The notes under the pieces are model-generated. The model was not told the DNA's origin. It made no database searches and was given only the letters and a program-made list of their open reading frames with translations. Position numbers and translations under genes: made by a program. Below are positions 52,501 through 56,919 of a stretch of 56,919 nt of DNA, piece after piece (position 1 is the first letter of the stretch; each line of letters begins with the position of its first letter). The stretch is from Bacillota bacterium (GTDB lineage: Bacteria > Bacillota > Clostridia > Clostridiales > Clostridiaceae), in the NCBI GenBank assembly GCA_030705885.1, contig JAUZPN010000002.1, positions 1-56,919 of the forward strand, read 5' to 3'.

Positions 52501-55500
52501 TTGTTTGAAATTAATAAAAGTGTAATTAAAGAAATCTGCAGGACCAGCATTTATAATAGGGGTATGGAGTATAATAATCAAGGCAAAGTATATATAACTC
52601 AAATTGATTATTTAGACAAAAGCAAGTATGGAGTACCAGTAACATCAGTAAAAGCAGCAGTTAAAATTTCGCCTAAAGCTATTTATAATATTTCAATTGA
52701 ATATTCTAACATAAAGGGATTCTTAGAATTTAAATGTGATTGCGGTGATTACTATAATTCTCATTATTATAATAATAATATATGTAGTCATATTGCAGCA
52801 GTACTTATTAATTTGATAAAAGAAAAAGATAATATAAATAAAGCAATTAGTAATTCTAGGACAGAAAAAATAATAAATCAGTTAAATGCAAGAATGGTCA
52901 CTGATAATATAATAAAAAAAAGTGAATTGAAATTGGAAATAATATTAGGCTATGAAATGAACTATTATGGAAAAAATTTTTTTGCTGAACTTAAAATTGG
53001 AGAAAATAAAATTTATGTAGTTAAAAATTTAAATGAATTAATTAAAGCAATTATATTTAAGAAAAGTTTAGAATTTGGTAAATTCTTTACATATAATCCA
53101 CAGCTGCATACTTTTAGTTATATGGATAAAGAAATCATAAATCTGTTTAGAGAAGTATACGAAATTAATTTAAGGGCTGGAGACCTTCAAGACAGATATA
53201 GAAGTTCAAATATAAAATTCTTATCAGGCAGAAGAGCGTTTTTGACTGAATTGCAGTTTAAAAGATTACTTGAAATTTTAAAGGGACATTCAATTAATTG
53301 TTTTATTTTAAATGAAAGATACTTTTATGATGTTAACATAATTCAAGAAGACCTTCCTTTAGAATTTGACTTAAAACTTAAAAAAAATAATATGGTATTA
53401 GCTTCATCTATTGAAAGGCCAGTACCTGTTACTAATGATGGAGAGTATTTTTTCTATAAGGAAAACATATATAAACCATCTTTAGAACAGATTAATATTT
53501 ATACACCTTTTTATAATAATTTTATTGATGAACCTAGTAATGAACTATCTTTTGATATTAGTGATAGTGAGAAAATAGCATCTTTTATTGTACCTAATCT
53601 TAGAAAGATAAGTAAGTCAGTAAATGTGGATAAAAACTTGGAAAATAACTTCTATGAAGAACCATTAAAGACTAATATATACTTTGATAAGGTTGATGAT
53701 TATGCTGCAGCTGAATTAAAATTTAACTATGGAGATATTGAAATAAATCCTTTAAAAGAACCTGAAAAACGACTAGGGAGCAGAATTCTTATTAGAGATG
53801 TTTGTGCAGAAAATGATATAAGTGCAATATTACAAGGTTATGGTTTTACAAAAGCTGATGAAAAATATGTACTTAAAGACGAAGAAAAATTAGTTGATTT
53901 TCTTATGGAAGGACTTGAAAAACTTCAGGACCAGGCAGATGTCTATTATTCAGAAGCATTTAAAGGTATGAAGATTTATGGAAAATCAAGTTACAAATCA
54001 AGTATTAGATTGAATGATAATAATTTATTAGAATTTTCTTTTAAAATTGAAGATGTGGATAATGATGAAATTAAAAAAATATTTTATGCTTTAAGAGAAA
54101 AGAAAAAGTATTACAGACTTAAAAAAGGAGGATTTATTTCTTTAGAATCTGAAGAACTTAAAAATGTAAACAGCCTTTTAGAATATCTTGATATAAAAGA
54201 TTCAGATATTGGAAAAGATAAAATATTATTAAATAAATATAATGCTATGTATATTGACCAAAAATTAAAACAAAATGAATTGGATTTTATAGAAAAAAAT
54301 AAAAAGTTCAGAGAACTTGTAAATAATATAAAGGATGTTCAGGAATTAGATTATTCTTTACCAAAGAACTTAGATAAAATTATGAGACCATATCAGAAAA
54401 TTGGATTTAAATGGTTTAAAACATTAGCATCATGCAATTTTGGAGGTATAATTGCAGATGAAATGGGACTTGGTAAAACACTTCAAACTATAGCTTTTAT
54501 AGCTTCAGAGGCAGAAGAAGAAAATAGAAAGCCTTCTTTAGTAGTATGCCCTACCTCCCTAGCGTATAATTGGAAGGATGAAGTAGAGAAATTTGCACCT
54601 GAATTAAAAGCTTTGGTTATTTCAGGTAATCCTAATGAAAGAGAAGAGCAAAGAAAAGAAATTGATAGTTTCAACATAGTTATTACAACATATCCATTAA
54701 TAAGAAGAGATATAGATGAATATAAAGAAATGTCTTTTAAGTACTGCTTTTTAGATGAAGCACAGCAGATTAAGAATCCTATGTCTATTAATGCACAATC
54801 TGTAAAGGAAATTAAAGCAGAAGGATACTTTGCAATTACAGGAACTCCTTTAGAAAATTCACTGTCTGAGCTCTGGTCAATATTTGATTTTATTATGCCA
54901 GGGTATTTATTAAGCCATAGAAAATTTGCATCTAAATATGAATCTCCAATAGTTAAAAATAAGGATAAAGCTGTTCTTGATGAATTAAATAAGCATATAA
55001 AACCATTTATTTTACGAAGATTAAAGAAAGATGTAATGAAGGAACTACCGCCGAAAATAGAACATAAAGTAGTAGTAGAGATGACAGATGATCAGAAAAA
55101 ACTTTATATGACATATGTAAAAGCTATAAAAGATGAGATAGATGAAGAAATCAAAATAAAAGGTTTTGAGAAAAGCAGAATTAAAATTTTGGCGGGGCTT
55201 ACAAGGCTAAGACAGATATGTTGTGATCCTTCAGTTTTTGTAGAGAATTTTTCAGGAGAAAGCGGCAAGATTACTGCACTTTTAGAAATTCTTGAAGATA
55301 GTATAGATGGAGGACATAGAATTTTATTATTTTCACAATTCACAACAGTTTTAAAGAATATTTCACAGAAACTTACACAAAATAAAATTGAATATTTATA
55401 TTTAGATGGAAATACTAAAACAGAAGAAAGAGGAAAACTTGTTAAAGAGTTTAATGAAGGAAGAGGTAGTGTTTTCTTAATTTCTCTAAAAGCCGGAGGT

Positions 55501-55779
55501 ATGGGATTAAATCTTACAGGAGCAGATGTAGTTATGCATTTCGATCCATGGTGGAATCCAGCAGTAGAATCGCAAGCTACAGATAGAGCTCATAGAATAG
55601 GCCAAAAGAAGACTGTAGAGGTAATTAAACTCATAGCAAGAGGTACTATTGAAGAAAAAATATATGAATTACAAGAGAAAAAGAAAGAAATAATAAAGAA
55701 TGTAATAGATTATAATATGAATGAAGAAGATATGGTCTCTAAAATGACTCAAGCAGATTTGGAAAGCTTGTTTAGTTAA
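52501..55779 (+). CDS. SWIM-domain SNF2-family helicase
   Basis: Product of 1092 residues. An N-terminal SWIM zinc motif (CDCGDYYN...CSHIAAVL, about 80-102) is followed by a long SNF2-associated region (to about 610). The SNF2 ATPase comes next: GGIIADEMGLGKTLQTI (Walker A), FLDEAQQIKNP (DEAQ box), TGTPLENSLSELWSIFDF. The C-terminal helicase half has LLFSQFTTVL, LISLKAGGMGLNLTGADVV and ATDRAHRIGQ. The family translocates on double-stranded DNA; bacterial members are linked to DNA repair or transcription recycling. TTG 52501 follows CTGGAG by eight nt; the GTG at 52492 overlaps that site. Confidence 0.9.
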   Translation: MFEINKSVIKEICRTSIYNRGMEYNNQGKVYITQIDYLDKSKYGVPVTSVKAAVKISPKAIYNISIEYSNIKGFLEFKCDCGDYYNSHYYNNNICSHIAAVLINLIKEKDNINKAISNSRTEKIINQLNARMVTDNIIKKSELKLEIILGYEMNYYGKNFFAELKIGENKIYVVKNLNELIKAIIFKKSLEFGKFFTYNPQLHTFSYMDKEIINLFREVYEINLRAGDLQDRYRSSNIKFLSGRRAFLTELQFKRLLEILKGHSINCFILNERYFYDVNIIQEDLPLEFDLKLKKNNMVLASSIERPVPVTNDGEYFFYKENIYKPSLEQINIYTPFYNNFIDEPSNELSFDISDSEKIASFIVPNLRKISKSVNVDKNLENNFYEEPLKTNIYFDKVDDYAAAELKFNYGDIEINPLKEPEKRLGSRILIRDVCAENDISAILQGYGFTKADEKYVLKDEEKLVDFLMEGLEKLQDQADVYYSEAFKGMKIYGKSSYKSSIRLNDNNLLEFSFKIEDVDNDEIKKIFYALREKKKYYRLKKGGFISLESEELKNVNSLLEYLDIKDSDIGKDKILLNKYNAMYIDQKLKQNELDFIEKNKKFRELVNNIKDVQELDYSLPKNLDKIMRPYQKIGFKWFKTLASCNFGGIIADEMGLGKTLQTIAFIASEAEEENRKPSLVVCPTSLAYNWKDEVEKFAPELKALVISGNPNEREEQRKEIDSFNIVITTYPLIRRDIDEYKEMSFKYCFLDEAQQIKNPMSINAQSVKEIKAEGYFAITGTPLENSLSELWSIFDFIMPGYLLSHRKFASKYESPIVKNKDKAVLDELNKHIKPFILRRLKKDVMKELPPKIEHKVVVEMTDDQKKLYMTYVKAIKDEIDEEIKIKGFEKSRIKILAGLTRLRQICCDPSVFVENFSGESGKITALLEILEDSIDGGHRILLFSQFTTVLKNISQKLTQNKIEYLYLDGNTKTEERGKLVKEFNEGRGSVFLISLKAGGMGLNLTGADVVMHFDPWWNPAVESQATDRAHRIGQKKTVEVIKLIARGTIEEKIYELQEKKKEIIKNVIDYNMNEEDMVSKMTQADLESLFS

Positions 55780-55799
55780 TAATTAAAATTGCAATAGTA

Positions 55800-55828
55800 T
55801 TGACATATGAGATTATTTATTATAATAT
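55800..55828 (+). promoter_or_regulatory. Promoter of the T-box/metG transcript
   Basis: TTGACA (55800-55805) is followed by TATAAT at 55821 (15-nt spacer) or TAATAT at 55823 (17-nt spacer). The T-box begins about 15 nt downstream, as expected. Confidence 0.6.
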
Positions 55829-55840
55829 TATAACGTAAAA

Positions 55841-56142
55841 TTAAAGTGCAGTGATGGGAAGAGTAGTAACAAGAGAATTCTAAAGAGAACTGGGTTAGGT
55901 GAAAGCCAGTGATGCATCGACTTATGAACATGGCCCCTGAGCAGATTACTTGAAGAAGATACTATCTTTGCTGATATATTAAGGCTTAAAGAAAGTATAG
56001 TAGGGTAATACGGCAGCAACCGTTATATTGCAGGGTGATGATAGTCACTTACTGAGGTCTTTATTGTGAGGTAAAGATGAATTAGAGTGGTGCGCGTTTT
56101 AACGCCTCTAAGTGGAGTAATCCATTTAGAGGCGTTTTTATA
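55841..56142 (+). ncRNA. Methionine T-box leader of metG
   Basis: A complete T-box riboswitch. The Stem I start is GTGATGGGAAGAGTAGTAAC. An apical GGGTTAGGTGAAAGCC-like stem follows. The specifier region is GAACATGGCCCCTGAGC, with AUG at 55930-55932, immediately before the conserved CCTGAGC. The antiterminator T-box is ATTAGAGTGGTGCGCG, with TGGT at 56088-56091 able to pair with the ACCA end of uncharged tRNA-Met. The terminator stem AACGCCTCTAAGTGGA / TCCATTTAGAGGCGTT is followed by TTTTATATTTTT (56101-56148). Uncharged tRNA-Met should allow read-through into metG. Confidence 0.93.
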
Positions 56143-56173
56143 TTTTTATAAATTCAGAGTTAAAATACTATAA

Positions 56174-56919
<746 letters not shown>

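Overview
The window looks like chromosomal DNA of a spore-forming, saccharolytic anaerobe of the genus Clostridium. The DNA is very AT-rich, ribosome binding sites are strong GGAGG types, a SleC-type cortex-lytic enzyme is present, and there are two dockerin-bearing plant cell wall enzymes, a [NiFe] hydrogenase and a T-box leader. The dockerins and the pectin/xyloglucan enzymes point towards the solvent-forming or pectin-degrading clostridia. The species cannot be named from this sequence alone. LAYOUT. 0-1.2 kb holds gene debris: an RHS/YD-repeat tail and a broken DUF1016 (YhcG-like) gene. 1.2-9.8 kb, minus strand, is a sugar locus. It encodes a YesN-type response regulator, a YesM/LytS-type histidine kinase and an extracytoplasmic sugar-binding lipoprotein, then the transporter mglB-mglA-mglC. 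This order suggests a three-component sensor controlling galactoside-type sugar uptake. 10.1-15.9 kb is an antimicrobial-peptide-type ABC transporter (ATPase and FtsX-like permease) with its own response regulator and kinase and a DUF218 protein, all overlapping. 16-18.8 kb has a CPA2 cation/proton antiporter behind an apparent transcription attenuator, then the SleC-like protein. 18.9-21.6 kb, minus strand, has a cytochrome b5-like protein and the small and large subunits of a soluble [NiFe] hydrogenase. The large subunit ends exactly at the histidine where maturation cleavage normally occurs. 21.9-26.6 kb carries a rhodanese, a thioredoxin, a methyltransferase, a metallo-beta-lactamase-fold protein, a MarR regulator, a creatininase-family hydrolase and a frameshifted MerR regulator behind a MerR-style promoter. 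26.7-33.3 kb is an accessory island: unknown or immunity-like small proteins, a nucleoside deaminase-like enzyme, a tandemly duplicated membrane protein and a leucine-rich-repeat protein. 33.4-41.6 kb has a BASS-family transporter, CinA, a LysE-type exporter, a MarR regulator with a heterodimeric ABC exporter, and a bacterial-type PARG. 41.7-46.4 kb has a divergent pair of dockerin enzymes (PL11 rhamnogalacturonan lyase and GH74 xyloglucanase). 46.5-56.9 kb has a DUF1003 protein, a short L,D-transpeptidase, an unknown protein behind an array of 11-bp repeats, an MBOAT/SGNH acetylation pair, a YitT protein, a SWIM-SNF2 helicase, and a methionine T-box with the start of metG. MAIN DISCOVERY CANDIDATE. 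A family of roughly 100-bp palindromic repeats occurs at least six times between 29 and 53 kb, at 29378, 31907, 32008, 35762, 48545 and 52374. All six are on the same strand and end 12-55 nt upstream of a start codon. Their ends are TATACT...AGTATA inverted repeats, two adjacent copies share one TA, and paired positions change together between copies. In every copy the right arm holds a -10-like hexamer exactly 17 nt downstream of a fixed -35 position, which reads TGGAAC, TTGAAC or TTGAAA in five of the six. I read these as MITE-like mobile elements that deliver an outward promoter, comparable in design to Neisseria Correia elements. This is inference and is testable. Start positions were chosen from ribosome binding sites, so several genes are annotated shorter than the longest open frame; TTG starts seem common here.
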